The translations under genes and the position numbers were made by a program. A DNA stretch of 64,000 nt from the NCBI RefSeq assembly GCF_003967595.1, contig NZ_BIFW01000010.1:1-64000 (forward strand), written 5' to 3'. The stretch's first letter is position 1. The number at the start of each line of letters is the position of its first letter. Below are positions 17,763 to 26,943 of this stretch, piece after piece. This DNA comes from Companilactobacillus musae. GTDB lineage: Bacteria; Bacillota; Bacilli; Lactobacillales; Lactobacillaceae. The notes under the pieces were generated by a model. That model did not search any database, was not told the DNA's origin, and saw only the letters and a list, made by a program, of their open reading frames with translations.

Positions 17763-17784
17763 TGATAGTGAGTACTCACTATCA
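17763..17784. promoter_or_regulatory. Palindromic TetR operator
   Basis: A perfect 22-bp palindrome: TGATAGTGAGT followed by its reverse complement. Tandem TGAGTACTCA-type cores are typical of TetR-family operators. It ends 12 bp before the start codon of the small membrane protein gene. Confidence 0.8.
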
Positions 17785-17835
17785 ATTTACAAATCCGATT
17801 ATAGTTCTATATTTTTAAAATGCAACTATAAAAAC

Positions 17836-17873
17836 AAAAAAAGTAGCCATCAATTATTTGATAGCTACTTCTT
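17836..17873 (-). terminator. Terminator of the Mga-like gene
   Basis: On the minus strand AAGTAGCTATCAA pairs with TTGATGGCTACTT (one G-U), followed by T7. Confidence 0.85.
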
Positions 17874-17879
17874 GGCTCT

Positions 17880-19394
17880 TCACAAAGCCTTTTTCTTTTT
17901 ATTACTCTCGATTTTGTTCTTGAGTTTCTTGACATAAACTTGATTTAATTGGATCAAAAGCCAGATATAATCAGGTCTAGTTGAAGAGATATCCCATGGA
18001 ATAACCTTAATGTTGCTTGGATATTTTTTTCTTTCGATATCTAGTGGCAATACATCTAACGAAGTAATTAAAACATCGACGTCTTCGTATACGCTACTTG
18101 GTACAATTTGGACAAACCCTAAGCTACGAATATTTCTTAAAACAACTTCAGCAGCTTGATTTCCGGGATCAATCAAGACTTTGACCTTGATAATATCTTC
18201 AGCACGAATTGTGGAGATATAACTAGGCAAAACTTGATAAAGGTTTCTGGAAATCAATTCGGCTGCATTGTAGATGCCTGGAAATTCATTTTGATCTACA
18301 TTTGAGAAGAATGTATATACGTCTTTGTACAAGTCAGTATAAATTCTTTCATCATCGCTGCTATACATTGAGTCAAGATGCATGAGTGAGTAGGGAGCCA
18401 TAATGTAATAGAAGACAATATCCCGAGTTACATAGGTCATAATATGCTTCAAAGTCTTTTGATTATGGTAGACAGTCATATCATCATGATAATGTTCTTT
18501 TAGGAAATCTATAAAGTGATAAACGAGCGCGTAGAACTTCGGATTGATTCTGGCATTAGCATTGATTGGTTGTTCAAATGCTGTATCACTTGGTTGAAAG
18601 GCAGTCTTTCTAAAGAGATTGATCAGCTTGTTTTCGTTGTCTAAGGCGTTAATAGGAACGATAGGGTAGTCATCATGAGTTAAGATGTCCTCCCCCAAGC
18701 CTTGATCACCAAAAACATCACTGTAATATGGCAATTCGTCGATATAATTACGTTTGATCAAACGAATTCTGGAGATTGCTAGGAAGTATTTCAATTGAAA
18801 ATGAACGATTGGATTATCGAAAGTAATACCAGCACGTCCAATAATTTGATCAATTGAATTTTCTTGAATCAAGCCAAATGGCCATTCTTGCCCATGATAG
18901 GTGTACCAGTAGACATAGTATGCCATCCAACGAATATTTTTTTCATTGCCTTTGATCTCTAATGTCGAGTTGGAGATCTTTAGTCCAAAGTTTTTTAGGA
19001 AAGCCCTGAATTTTGACATTCGCCGATTAAGAGTTGATTTACTAGTAAAGTGCTCATTGCTAAAGCTTTCGAACGAAGGATTAGCACTTGTCAAACCGTA
19101 GTTGAAAGCTTGGAAGACAACAGAATTTTTTACTAGATATAGTCGGTAAGTATCAATTGAAATTTTGCTGAAGTCGATTGACTCAATTTTAGTATCGCTT
19201 GGGTCAATATCGGGAGCGACGTCAGCTAGATCCTCTAGCAGTGCCTGGAAAATATTGTAAGTTTTTTGATATGTGAATTGTAGTCTATTACTGATATTAC
19301 TTAAGTTTACTTCACGAGGAGGTAATGATTTTATTACAGTAAGCATGCGGTACTTTTCAACGTCTTGCTTAACTAAGAAAATTTGCTCCAACAT
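17880..19394 (-). CDS. Mga/AtxA-like transcriptional regulator
   Basis: The product has 504 residues, the usual length for Mga proteins. An N-terminal winged helix (about 15-60) is followed by an Mga HTH segment (TSKSTLNRRMSKFRAFLKNFGL, about 115-140), two helical PRD-like regions with histidines (about 190-385), and a C-terminal EIIB-like fold (IKVKVLIDPGNQAAEVVLRNI, about 408 on). PRDs of this class are controlled by PTS phosphorylation. Targets are often surface or virulence genes nearby; the WxL cluster or the lysP side are candidates, but the sequence does not decide. The terminal lysine-rich tail is unremarkable. Confidence 0.82.
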   Translation of the reverse strand: MLEQIFLVKQDVEKYRMLTVIKSLPPREVNLSNISNRLQFTYQKTYNIFQALLEDLADVAPDIDPSDTKIESIDFSKISIDTYRLYLVKNSVVFQAFNYGLTSANPSFESFSNEHFTSKSTLNRRMSKFRAFLKNFGLKISNSTLEIKGNEKNIRWMAYYVYWYTYHGQEWPFGLIQENSIDQIIGRAGITFDNPIVHFQLKYFLAISRIRLIKRNYIDELPYYSDVFGDQGLGEDILTHDDYPIVPINALDNENKLINLFRKTAFQPSDTAFEQPINANARINPKFYALVYHFIDFLKEHYHDDMTVYHNQKTLKHIMTYVTRDIVFYYIMAPYSLMHLDSMYSSDDERIYTDLYKDVYTFFSNVDQNEFPGIYNAAELISRNLYQVLPSYISTIRAEDIIKVKVLIDPGNQAAEVVLRNIRSLGFVQIVPSSVYEDVDVLITSLDVLPLDIERKKYPSNIKVIPWDISSTRPDYIWLLIQLNQVYVKKLKNKIESNKKKKAL

Positions 19395-19698
19395 TTGTCT
19401 TCCCCCGGTAACATTAAATTAAAAAAATCTAATTATATATAAAACACTACTTGCTACTATCTTAACATTTATTTATAATGTTTTGTAATCAGATAGAGGT
19501 GCAATCTTTATTATTAGTATTTTGGAGTACGGATAGGGTACTTTGAAAAGATATGAAAGGAGAGTTTGCCGAAATCAATTATCCCTACTTGATAATTTGA
19601 TTGGGCTGGTGCTTAAAAGGTACCAGACTGTCGAGATTTAGAGAACGTGAATAAGGAAACTTTCCTTATGAAGATTGTTTTAGGGCTGGTATGGCTTT
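19395..19698. other. Intergenic stretch without recognised gene
   Basis: This is the divergent region upstream of the Mga-like gene. The first 100 bp is A/T-rich, as expected for a promoter. From about 19555 to 19690 the base composition rises and TGATTGGGCTGGTGC and AGGGCTGGTATGG recur. No ORF, RNA gene or known motif was found. Confidence 0.4.
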
Positions 19699-19824
19699 AA
19701 AACGAGCTGCGCAAAGGCAACTCCTTCCGGTTAGCTACGCATTGAAAACTACACGCAAAATACGCATGTAATTTCCAATGCTAGGCTAATCCTCGGGAGC
19801 TGACCGCCTTTGCTCCGCTCTCTG
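19699..19824 (+). repeat. R2 structured repeat, copy d
   Basis: A single copy about 9 kb from the triplet at 10318. The outer stem is GCAAAGGC with GCCTTTGC, the fourth different but pairing version. The interior matches copy b with a few substitutions. Confidence 0.85.
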
Positions 19825-19855
19825 GATTCGTTGAGCTATTGATTAATGGGATAAT

Positions 19856-19902
19856 TATAATCCTTATTGTCGGTAGTTCCTCTGATAATAAGGATTTTTT
19901 TT
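19856..19902 (+). terminator. Terminator-like hairpin just before lysP
   Basis: AATCCTTATT and AATAAGGATT form a 10-bp stem followed by T8, only 24 bp before the lysP start. It may be a leader attenuator. A TATAAT at 19856-19861 overlaps its left arm, so it could instead terminate upstream transcription while lysP uses another start. No T-box or lysine riboswitch consensus was seen. Confidence 0.55.
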
Positions 19903-19925
19903 ATATCCAAAAAGGGGAATGAAAG

Positions 19926-21374
19926 ATGGAAAATAATGATGTGAATAGGTCGCTGAAGACTCGCCATTTGTCTATGATTGCACTTGGTGGTTCAATCGGA
20001 ACTGGTTTGTTTGTTGCAAGTGGTTCTTCAATTTCAACGGCTGGACCTGGAGGTGCCTTGATAGCCTATGTGGCTATTGGTATTATGGTTTACTTCCTGA
20101 TGACTAGTTTAGGAGAAATGGCAACTTACATGCCTGTTTCTGGTTCTTTTGCTACTTATGCTACAAAATTTATTGATCCTGCATTCGGATTTGCGCTAGG
20201 TTGGAACTATTGGTTCAACTGGGCGATTACATTAGCGGTTGATTTATCAACTATTTCGTTAGTTGTGAAATATTGGTTTCCAAGTTGGACTTCCTGGAAG
20301 ATCAGTTTAACTTTCATGGTTGTTCTATTAGTTATTAATTTTATATCGGTTGGCTCATTTGGAGAAACTGAATATTGGCTTTCATCAATCAAAGTTACAG
20401 CAGTAATTATTTTCTTGATCTGTGGTATTTTGACTATCATGGGTATTCTTGGTGGTCACGGATCAGTTGGACTTTCAAATTACACATACAAGCAAGCTCC
20501 ATTTGTAGGAGGAGTACCGGCGATTCTAAGTGTATTCGTTGTTGCTGGGTTCTCCTTCCAAGGGACTGAATTGATCGGTATTACAGCCGGTGAATCAGCA
20601 ACACCTGAAAAAAGTATTCCCAAGGCTATTAAACAAGTTTTCTGGAGAATTCTTTTGTTCTACATTTTGTCTATCGCCGTTATCGGTGCTTTGATTCCTT
20701 ATACAAGTCCTAATTTGCTAGGTTCAGGTGCTGGTGATATTGCTATCAGTCCCTTTACTATTGTTTTCAAAAAAGTAGGGATTCCTTTAGCCGCTGGGAT
20801 TATGAATGCTGTTATCTTAACATCAGTTATTTCCGCTGCTAATTCAGGTTTATACGCTGCCAGTCGTATGCTTTGGTCAATGAGTAAAAATGGCATGGCT
20901 CCTCAAGCTTTCCAAAAGACAAACAGTCGTGGAGTACCAGTATTTTCATTGATTTTGACAGCTTTAGTTGGTGGGATTGCTTTATTCACTAGTTTATATG
21001 GTGATTCATTCTACGAATTATTGGTTGCTGCTTCTGGTTTAACTGGTTTTATTGCTTGGCTGGGAATTGCTTTCTCACATTACAGATTCAGAAAGGCTTA
21101 TTTATACAAAGGTTATAGTCTGGATGATCTAAAATATAAAGCAAAATGGTTCCCATTTGGCCCATTATTGGCAATTGTTTTAGGTATTATTATTATCCTT
21201 GGTCAAGATGTTCGTTCAATGGTCAACTTCAATATTGGACGTCTATTGATCAGTTATAGTGGTTTGATCATCTTGTTCGTATGTTGGGCTTATTATAAGA
21301 TCAAACATAAGACCAAGTTCTTGAAACTAGAAGATATCGATGTTGAAAAAACTAAAAACGGTGGTCATTACTAG
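19926..21374 (+). CDS. lysP: Lysine-specific amino acid permease
   Basis: The product is a 482-residue, 12-helix APC-superfamily transporter. It follows E. coli LysP closely: LKTRHLSMIALGGSIGTGLF, YMPVSGSFATYATKFIDPAFGFALGWNYWFNW, VAGFSFQGTELIGITAGES and ASGLTGFIAWLGIAFSHYRFR. LysP imports lysine with protons. AGGGGAATGAAAG precedes the ATG. It has its own promoter region and ends one base before the serS T-box promoter. Confidence 0.92.
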   Translation: MENNDVNRSLKTRHLSMIALGGSIGTGLFVASGSSISTAGPGGALIAYVAIGIMVYFLMTSLGEMATYMPVSGSFATYATKFIDPAFGFALGWNYWFNWAITLAVDLSTISLVVKYWFPSWTSWKISLTFMVVLLVINFISVGSFGETEYWLSSIKVTAVIIFLICGILTIMGILGGHGSVGLSNYTYKQAPFVGGVPAILSVFVVAGFSFQGTELIGITAGESATPEKSIPKAIKQVFWRILLFYILSIAVIGALIPYTSPNLLGSGAGDIAISPFTIVFKKVGIPLAAGIMNAVILTSVISAANSGLYAASRMLWSMSKNGMAPQAFQKTNSRGVPVFSLILTALVGGIALFTSLYGDSFYELLVAASGLTGFIAWLGIAFSHYRFRKAYLYKGYSLDDLKYKAKWFPFGPLLAIVLGIIIILGQDVRSMVNFNIGRLLISYSGLIILFVCWAYYKIKHKTKFLKLEDIDVEKTKNGGHY

Positions 21375-21640
21375 TTGAAATTTGTTACAAATTAAATTAT
21401 GATGAACAAAGAATATTTAAGCTAAAAGAGTGCCTACTCATAAACCTTTCAGAGAAGCGATGGTTGGTGTAAATCGTTAAGGTCTTTATTCCAGCATTCT
21501 GGTAACGGGTAATGCCGTTCGGGTTGATCCGATAAAGTCTGAAAGTGCAGTGTATCTTTTTGTATACGCTGAAACTGGGTGGTACCGCGAATGGTCGATT
21601 CGTCCCTTTATTGGGATGATTCGACCATTTTTTTGTTTTT
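21375..21640 (+). promoter_or_regulatory. T-box riboswitch of serS, UCC specifier
   Basis: Promoter TTGAAA (21375-21380), 17 bp, TATGAT (21398-21403). Stem I closes with AGAGTGC (21427-21433) and GCATTCT (21494-21500) and carries AGAGA and the GGTTGGTGTAAATC distal loop. The codon in the specifier loop is UCC at 21490-21492, a serine codon followed by A. The T-box TGGGTGGTACCGCG is at 21576-21589. The terminator AATGGTCGA...TCGACCATT plus T7 ends near 21637. Uncharged tRNA-Ser (GGA anticodon) would turn serS on. Confidence 0.93.
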
Positions 21641-21765
21641 TGAATTTAAGGATTCCGCTCCCGACTGGGGCTGGGGTTTTAGTCTTGTTAGTTAAAATTG
21701 CTGCATACAATGGAGTTTAATTTTTTGTCATTAAGAATCTTAGATGAATCTAGCAACAAAACCCT

Positions 21766-21927
21766 AGTCCGGAGCAACAAAGAAAATGGGCTCAGTAGTG
21801 AAATTCTACTTAGCTCACGAAGTGAGGTTAGTAGAAGGCCGAGCTTGAAGACTGTTGGCAAAGCCAAGAGGCTTCAGGTCGTGCCCACTACGTTCCAGCC
21901 CAATTTTCTTTGTTGCGGAGGACGGCA
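21766..21927 (+). repeat. R1 structured repeat, copy e, inside the serS leader
   Basis: A full copy with outer arms AACAAAGAAAATGGGCT and AGCCCAATTTTCTTTGTT. It lies between the T-box terminator and serS, so it is part of every full-length serS mRNA. A decayed end fragment (CTCCCGACTGGGG) lies at about 21659-21672. Confidence 0.88.
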
Positions 21928-21982
21928 TCCTTAATACATTGATTTTAGTGAACAAAGTAAATAAAAAGAGGGAGAAATATCT

Positions 21983-23272
21983 ATGTTAGATATCAAGTTA
22001 ATTAGAAAAGATCCAGAATGGATCAAGAATAAGTTAGCTTCGCGTGGTGTTACAAGTGATGAAATTGATGAATTATTAGGTTACGATGCTAAGCGTCGTG
22101 AATTGCTTGTTAAGACTGAATCATTGAAGGAAAAGAGAAATACTGTTTCTCAAGGAATCGCTACTAAGAAACGTAACAAAGAAGATGCTAGTGACGAAAT
22201 CGCAGCTATGAAACAAGTTGGTGCTGACATCAAGAAAATTGATGCTGAACTTGAAGAAACTGAAGGCAAGATGAACTATATCTTAGTTCGTTTACCTAAT
22301 ATTCCTGATGATTCAGTTCCTGTTGGACCTGATGAAAGTACTAACGTTGAAATTCGTAAAGTTGGTGCTATTCCTAAGGAAGGCTTCAAACCTCGTCACC
22401 ACTGGGATATTGGTGAAGAACTAGGTATCTTAGACTTTGAACAAGCTACTAAGGTTTCTGGTTCACGTTTTGTTTATTACATTGGTATGGGTGCTAGACT
22501 TGAACGTGCTGTTTACAACTTTATGTTGGATCAACACCAAAAGGAAGGTTATACAGAAGTAATTCCTCCATACTTGGTAAATAACGGTGCTATGTTTGGT
22601 ACTAGTCAATTCCCTAAGTTTACCGAAGATGTCTACACAGTTATGGTTGATGAAAATCCATTGACTTTGATTCCTACAGCTGAAGTTCCTTTGACAAACT
22701 ACTTTGCTGACAAGATTTTGGATGAAAAAGATTTGCCTAAGTATGTTACAGCTTTGACACCTTGTTTCCGTTCAGAAGCAGGTAGTGCAGGCCGTGATAC
22801 TCGTGGTTTGATTCGTATGCACCAATTTAACAAGGTTGAAATGGTTAAAGTTTCAAAACCTGAAGAATCATACAATGAACTAGAAAAACTAACAGCTAAT
22901 GCTGAAAATATCTTGAAACAATTAGGACTTCCATATCACGTAATTGTACTTTCAAGTGGAGATGCTAGTTTCAGTTCTGCTAAGACATACGATCTTGAAG
23001 TTTGGATGCCTGCACAAGACAAGTATCGTGAAGTTTCAAGTTGTTCAAACTGTCTTGATTTCCAAGCTCGTCGTGCTCACATTAGATATCGTGACGAAAA
23101 TGGTAAGACAAAATTGGCTCACACATTGAATGGTTCAGGTCTTGCTGCCGGACGTACAGTTGCTGCAATTCTTGAAAATTACCAAAATGAAGATGGATCT
23201 GTAACAATTCCTGATGTTTTGGTACCTTATATGGGTGGAATTACAAAAATTACTAAAGAAAATGCCAAATAG
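21983..23272 (+). CDS. serS: Seryl-tRNA synthetase
   Basis: The product is a 429-residue class II synthetase that charges tRNA-Ser. An N-terminal coiled coil (about 1-105) is the tRNA-binding arm. Motif 2 reads [28 protein letters not shown] and motif 3 [18 protein letters not shown]. Serine-binding TAEVP is present. Length is standard. GGGAG lies before the ATG. It is controlled by the T-box at 21375, with a repeat element in its leader. Confidence 0.98.
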   Translation: MLDIKLIRKDPEWIKNKLASRGVTSDEIDELLGYDAKRRELLVKTESLKEKRNTVSQGIATKKRNKEDASDEIAAMKQVGADIKKIDAELEETEGKMNYILVRLPNIPDDSVPVGPDESTNVEIRKVGAIPKEGFKPRHHWDIGEELGILDFEQATKVSGSRFVYYIGMGARLERAVYNFMLDQHQKEGYTEVIPPYLVNNGAMFGTSQFPKFTEDVYTVMVDENPLTLIPTAEVPLTNYFADKILDEKDLPKYVTALTPCFRSEAGSAGRDTRGLIRMHQFNKVEMVKVSKPEESYNELEKLTANAENILKQLGLPYHVIVLSSGDASFSSAKTYDLEVWMPAQDKYREVSSCSNCLDFQARRAHIRYRDENGKTKLAHTLNGSGLAAGRTVAAILENYQNEDGSVTIPDVLVPYMGGITKITKENAK

Positions 23273-23337
23273 TTATTGACCTGAGGCGTATAAATTGATA
23301 AGATTTAATAGTTCTGTTAAAAGAACTATTGAATTAT

Positions 23338-23410
23338 TCCGGATTAGCTCAGTTGGTAGAGCATCTGACTGTTAATCAGGGTGTCGTCAGTTCGAGTCTG
23401 ACATCCGGAG
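23338..23410 (+). tRNA. tRNA-Asn (GTT)
   Basis: A 73-nt cloverleaf. Acceptor TCCGGAT/ATCCGGA with G discriminator, anticodon stem CTGAC/ATCAG-type around GTT, and TTCGAGTC in the T arm. No encoded CCA. Confidence 0.97.
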
Positions 23411-23484
23411 TTATAATACTTAGGAGATACCTAGGTGTCCAATATATTACATCTAGTTCACATGAATTAGGTGTATTTTTTTAA

Positions 23485-23557
23485 GCCGTGTTAGCTCAGT
23501 TGGTAGAGCATCGGTATCGTAAACCGGCGGTCACAGGTTCGACTCCTGCACACGGCA
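23485..23557 (+). tRNA. tRNA-Thr (CGT)
   Basis: A 73-nt cloverleaf. Acceptor GCCGTGT/ACACGGC with A discriminator, anticodon CGT in CGGTATCGTAAACCG. No encoded CCA. Confidence 0.97.
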
Positions 23558-23589
23558 TTTCTTGATGATATATTAAAGAACCAAACTCC

Positions 23590-23631
23590 CAAAAGAGCTG
23601 TTGAATTTAATTCAACGGCTCTTTTTTTTTG
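23590..23631 (+). terminator. Terminator after the tRNA pair
   Basis: AAAGAGCTGTTGAAT and ATTCAACGGCTCTTT pair, followed by a long T run. Confidence 0.9.
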
Positions 23632-23697
23632 CGTAAAATCATTTAATTCTTATTTTTGTGGAAGTTTTAAGAGATTTATTGTTTTTTATTTTATTAA

Positions 23698-23743
23698 AAT
23701 AAGGGATCCTAATGGCACTTTATAGTCATTAGAATCCCTTATT
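23698..23743. terminator. Bidirectional terminator
   Basis: AATAAGGGATCCTAATG and CATTAGAATCCCTTATT pair over 17 bp with one mismatch. It lies downstream of the minus-strand flavoprotein gene, beyond R1 copy f. Confidence 0.7.
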
Positions 23744-23767
23744 GATTTATATTACAACGAAATATCT

Positions 23768-23930
23768 AGTCCGTAACGGAGCTAGGATGGTCTCAGCTAT
23801 GAAATTATTCTTAGTCGGCGATTTGTGCCGGCTTAGAATAAGGCTCGATTTGAAAACAATTTGAACTTTAATTGGTTTCAAACGATGCCCATGGCGTTCC
23901 AGACCATTCCTAGCGCAGTGGAAGACGGCA
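23768..23930 (+). repeat. R1 structured repeat, copy f (divergent)
   Basis: Ends 2 bp beyond the stop codon of the flavoprotein gene. The outer stem is GCTAGGATGGTCT with AGACCATTCCTAGC, quite unlike the other copies yet still pairing. The middle hairpin TTCTTAGTCGGC/GCCGGCTTAGAA also differs from copy a and pairs. Confidence 0.85.
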
Positions 23931-23932
23931 GA

Positions 23933-25762
23933 TTACTGTTTAATTTGTTCCAAAGCGTTGGCAACAGCTTCTTTAATAGCCTTGCTTGAAGCGGAAGCTC
24001 CTGAAACTGTATCAACGTCAACTGAATTCTTTTGAATGATTTCTTTAGGCAATTCTTTAACAGCCTTTAAACCATAATCGTCAGATTCGCTTTGTTTTAA
24101 GACTTCAATATTTTGAATGTTGTCCTTACTGTCAGCTGTGACACGAACGACAATTTCATTACCCATACCAGCAGTTGATTTACCGATGTATTGATTATCT
24201 TTTGTTTCATAATGTTCCTCTGATACATCAGAACCCAACCCTGATTCGTGAACGCTAGCAGATGATTGAACGTCGACAGCTGCAGTTTTTTTGATTTCGG
24301 TTTTGGAGCTAGCAGCATTTTCACCGGCAATTTTACCGAAAATCAAATTCTCAGCCAAATTGCTACCACCGTTATATTGACGTCCCATTAAGCTACCTAA
24401 TTCACCAGCAGCATAAAGATGTGGGATAACAACATTATCATTATCGACAACTTCAGCATTAGAATTATGAACCGGACCACCTTGGGTATTCAATAATCCT
24501 TGAACCATTGCCAGAGCATAGTAAGGACCATGAATATCGAATGCAGTCAAAGTTTTACTATCACGATTGAAAGCATAGTCACGTTTTGCTTCAGCAAAGA
24601 GATTAAAATCACTGATTGTATTACTCAAATTCTTAGCTTCGACATGGATAACTTTAGCCAAGTCATCTAAAGTATCAGCCTTGATAACTAATTTCATAAA
24701 TTCTGGGTAAGGGGCGTTTTTGTCATTCTTCAATTCATCGTATTTCTTTTGATCAAAGATAACGTATGGATGACGTTGAGCTAGTGGAATTCTCCAGTTG
24801 CCATGATCTTGAATGTGACCATGTCTGTGAATTTCGTTTTCGTCAAAGTAACGAGTTCCATCATCACCAACAACGATTAAACTACCTTGATGAAATGCGG
24901 GCCAATCGAATGGTAAAAACTGTGAACGTTGTCCCTTTTCTGGTTTAGGAGTTAAACCGTGGAAAATGCCGTAAGATTCATAGTTGTCCATATTATAAAG
25001 TTGGGCACCGACTTCACTAGCCATTTTGACACCAATACCTTTGTTATAAAGTGAACCAATTGGATTGAGGCTAGTTTCGCCTAGATAGTTTTCGACCATC
25101 TTAGGGTTGTTTTCAAAGCCACCAGTTGCCATAATGACACCATTTTTAGCTCTAACGTTCAAATCTTTACCATTACGTTTAATTTGAACACCAACGATTG
25201 CCTTAGTTGCAGGACTTTGGATTAAATGTTCTGCAGGAGTATTGTAGAGAACATCGATCTTGTCAGCACGTTTTAGTACTTGTTGACGTAAGTTTTTCCA
25301 CAAGGCAGAATCAGCAACACCTTCATGGACAGCAACTAATTCATGAGTAGCTTGACCACGGAATTCGGGATATTCATGAGCCATAAAGTGTAAGGCTTTG
25401 GAAACTGGTGATTCTGGGTGTTTACCCATGATAAATGGCTTAACCCCAAGATATTTTTCTAAGTAATTGGGAATGTCATAGAGCCCTTTGATATAAGTTT
25501 CCATCAATTCTTTATCGTATGACAAAGGAAAAGCTAAGTCTTGATAATATTTGCGCAAGTCGTCAAGATTGTCACCTGAAGAAATAACTTGTCCAGCATA
25601 ACGAGTATTGCCACCCTCATGACCCTCGGGAGCTGAGTCGGTAATTAAGACTTTGGCGTTGTTATCAGCAGCAAAGCGGGCGGCTGTAGCACCTGCACCA
25701 CCAAAACCAAGGACGATAACATCATATGTTGCGTCCCACTTTAAATTTGAATCCTCAAACAT
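23933..25762 (-). CDS. FAD/FMN flavoprotein reductase, fumarate reductase-like (probable hydroxycinnamate reductase, HcrB-like)
   Basis: The product has 609 residues. The FAD domain spans about 10-500 with the dinucleotide loop VIVLGFGGAGATAARFAAD and the FAD_binding_2 end GGSNLAENLIFGKIAGENAA. The C-terminal FMN_bind domain (about 530-609) carries DTVSGAS, the motif to which ApbE links FMN, with serine where threonine is usual. No signal peptide or haem sites, so it is soluble and probably NADH-linked through partner flavoproteins. The start at 25762 follows GGAGTG; the longer frame to 25828 lacks a site. A PadR-type operator in its promoter favours hydroxycinnamates over fumarate or urocanate as substrate (inference). 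Confidence 0.8.
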   Translation of the reverse strand: MFEDSNLKWDATYDVIVLGFGGAGATAARFAADNNAKVLITDSAPEGHEGGNTRYAGQVISSGDNLDDLRKYYQDLAFPLSYDKELMETYIKGLYDIPNYLEKYLGVKPFIMGKHPESPVSKALHFMAHEYPEFRGQATHELVAVHEGVADSALWKNLRQQVLKRADKIDVLYNTPAEHLIQSPATKAIVGVQIKRNGKDLNVRAKNGVIMATGGFENNPKMVENYLGETSLNPIGSLYNKGIGVKMASEVGAQLYNMDNYESYGIFHGLTPKPEKGQRSQFLPFDWPAFHQGSLIVVGDDGTRYFDENEIHRHGHIQDHGNWRIPLAQRHPYVIFDQKKYDELKNDKNAPYPEFMKLVIKADTLDDLAKVIHVEAKNLSNTISDFNLFAEAKRDYAFNRDSKTLTAFDIHGPYYALAMVQGLLNTQGGPVHNSNAEVVDNDNVVIPHLYAAGELGSLMGRQYNGGSNLAENLIFGKIAGENAASSKTEIKKTAAVDVQSSASVHESGLGSDVSEEHYETKDNQYIGKSTAGMGNEIVVRVTADSKDNIQNIEVLKQSESDDYGLKAVKELPKEIIQKNSVDVDTVSGASASSKAIKEAVANALEQIKQ

Positions 25763-25818
25763 TTCGTTCACTCCATTTCGTCTAGATGTTAGGATTAATA
25801 TAACTCTAATCGGTGATA

Positions 25819-25850
25819 TTGTGAACAAGTTCTCTTTGTCGTAAACGACA
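25819..25850. promoter_or_regulatory. PadR-type operator between flavoprotein and ApbE genes
   Basis: TGTCGTAAACGACA at 25837-25850 differs from the padA operator TGTCGTTAACGACA by one base. A Rex-like half site TTGTGAACAAGTTC lies beside it at 25819-25832, and GTGAACA (25821) pairs with TGTTCAC (25871) as a wider inverted repeat. Co-regulation with padA by PadR is inferred; the Rex idea is weak. Confidence 0.65.
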
Positions 25851-25917
25851 CAAAAGACTATGATAGATAGTGTTCACTAAATATAAAATATTTTTTAAAT
25901 GAATTGAGGAAGCTTTT

Positions 25918-26847
25918 ATGAGCTTAATAAATAAAAGTTATTATGCTTTAGGAACAACAATCAACCTTTCAGTAGCGACGCCTAGTACAGATGCTGACCT
26001 AGATGCTGGATATCAGTTGATTCAACAATTTGAAGACAAGTTAACAGTTAATCGAACTAAGTCAGAAGTAATGTCGATCAATCATAATGCCGGAATAAAA
26101 CCAGTAACAGTGCCACTAGACACTTATGATTTGATCAAACGCGCTGTCTTGGTAAGTCGAAAACACTTGGGCTTCAATGTGGCGATTGGTCCATTGGTGA
26201 AACTTTGGAAAATAGGTTTTAAAGGTGCTAATAAACCCAGTGATAGTGAGATTCAAGCAAAGTTAAAAATTATTGATCCAGAAAAAATAATTTTGGATGA
26301 TTCCCAAAGGACAGTTTTTTTGCAAGAAAAGGGTATGGAAATTGACCTAGGTGGAATTGCTAAAGGATATATTGCGGATCAAATCAAAACATTCTGGCTC
26401 GATCGTGGTGTAAAGACTGGAATAATTGATCTTGGTGGCAATGTATTGTTAGTTGGTCCAAGTTTGCACCAAGATGGAATGTGGAATGTTGGAATTCAAA
26501 ATCCAATCAAACCTCGAGATGTTTCCTTAGGAGTTGTTCATACTAAAGCTAAATCTGTTGGAACGTCTGGTATTTATGAACGTAAGTTAGTAATTGATGG
26601 TCATGAATACCACCATATGTTCGATTCTAAAACGGGCTATCCAATAAAAAATAATTTGGCTAGTGTAACGATTATCAGTGATAAATCAATTGATGGTGAA
26701 ATTTGGTCAACGATTGGATTTTATCAAGGAATTGAAAAGGGCAAAGCTTTGATTGAGGCTCAAACTGGAATTGAGGCTATTTTTATTACTCGAGATTTAG
26801 ATACAGTTGTGACAAGCGGACTAAAAGATACTTTTAAAATGATATAA
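25918..26847 (+). CDS. apbE: FAD:protein FMN transferase (ApbE/Ftp)
   Basis: The product has 309 residues. It moves FMN from FAD onto a Thr/Ser in FMN_bind domains, with Mg2+. ApbE features: YALGTTINLSVATP at the start, EIDLGGIAKGYIADQI (about 142-157), DLGGNVLLVG, and SVGTSGIYERKLVIDGHEYHHMFDSKTGYPI with the metal-binding region. No signal peptide or lipobox, so it acts in the cytoplasm, matching its soluble target. It is divergent from the flavoprotein gene, which holds the target motif DTVSGAS. GAGGAAG precedes the ATG. Confidence 0.93.
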   Translation: MSLINKSYYALGTTINLSVATPSTDADLDAGYQLIQQFEDKLTVNRTKSEVMSINHNAGIKPVTVPLDTYDLIKRAVLVSRKHLGFNVAIGPLVKLWKIGFKGANKPSDSEIQAKLKIIDPEKIILDDSQRTVFLQEKGMEIDLGGIAKGYIADQIKTFWLDRGVKTGIIDLGGNVLLVGPSLHQDGMWNVGIQNPIKPRDVSLGVVHTKAKSVGTSGIYERKLVIDGHEYHHMFDSKTGYPIKNNLASVTIISDKSIDGEIWSTIGFYQGIEKGKALIEAQTGIEAIFITRDLDTVVTSGLKDTFKMI

Positions 26848-26943
26848 AAAAATATATACAATAAATAACAATAATATATTGAATTAGTTAGTGAAACATT
26901 TTACAATTGATTTAAGGAAGATATAAATGAGGTGATTAGTGCT

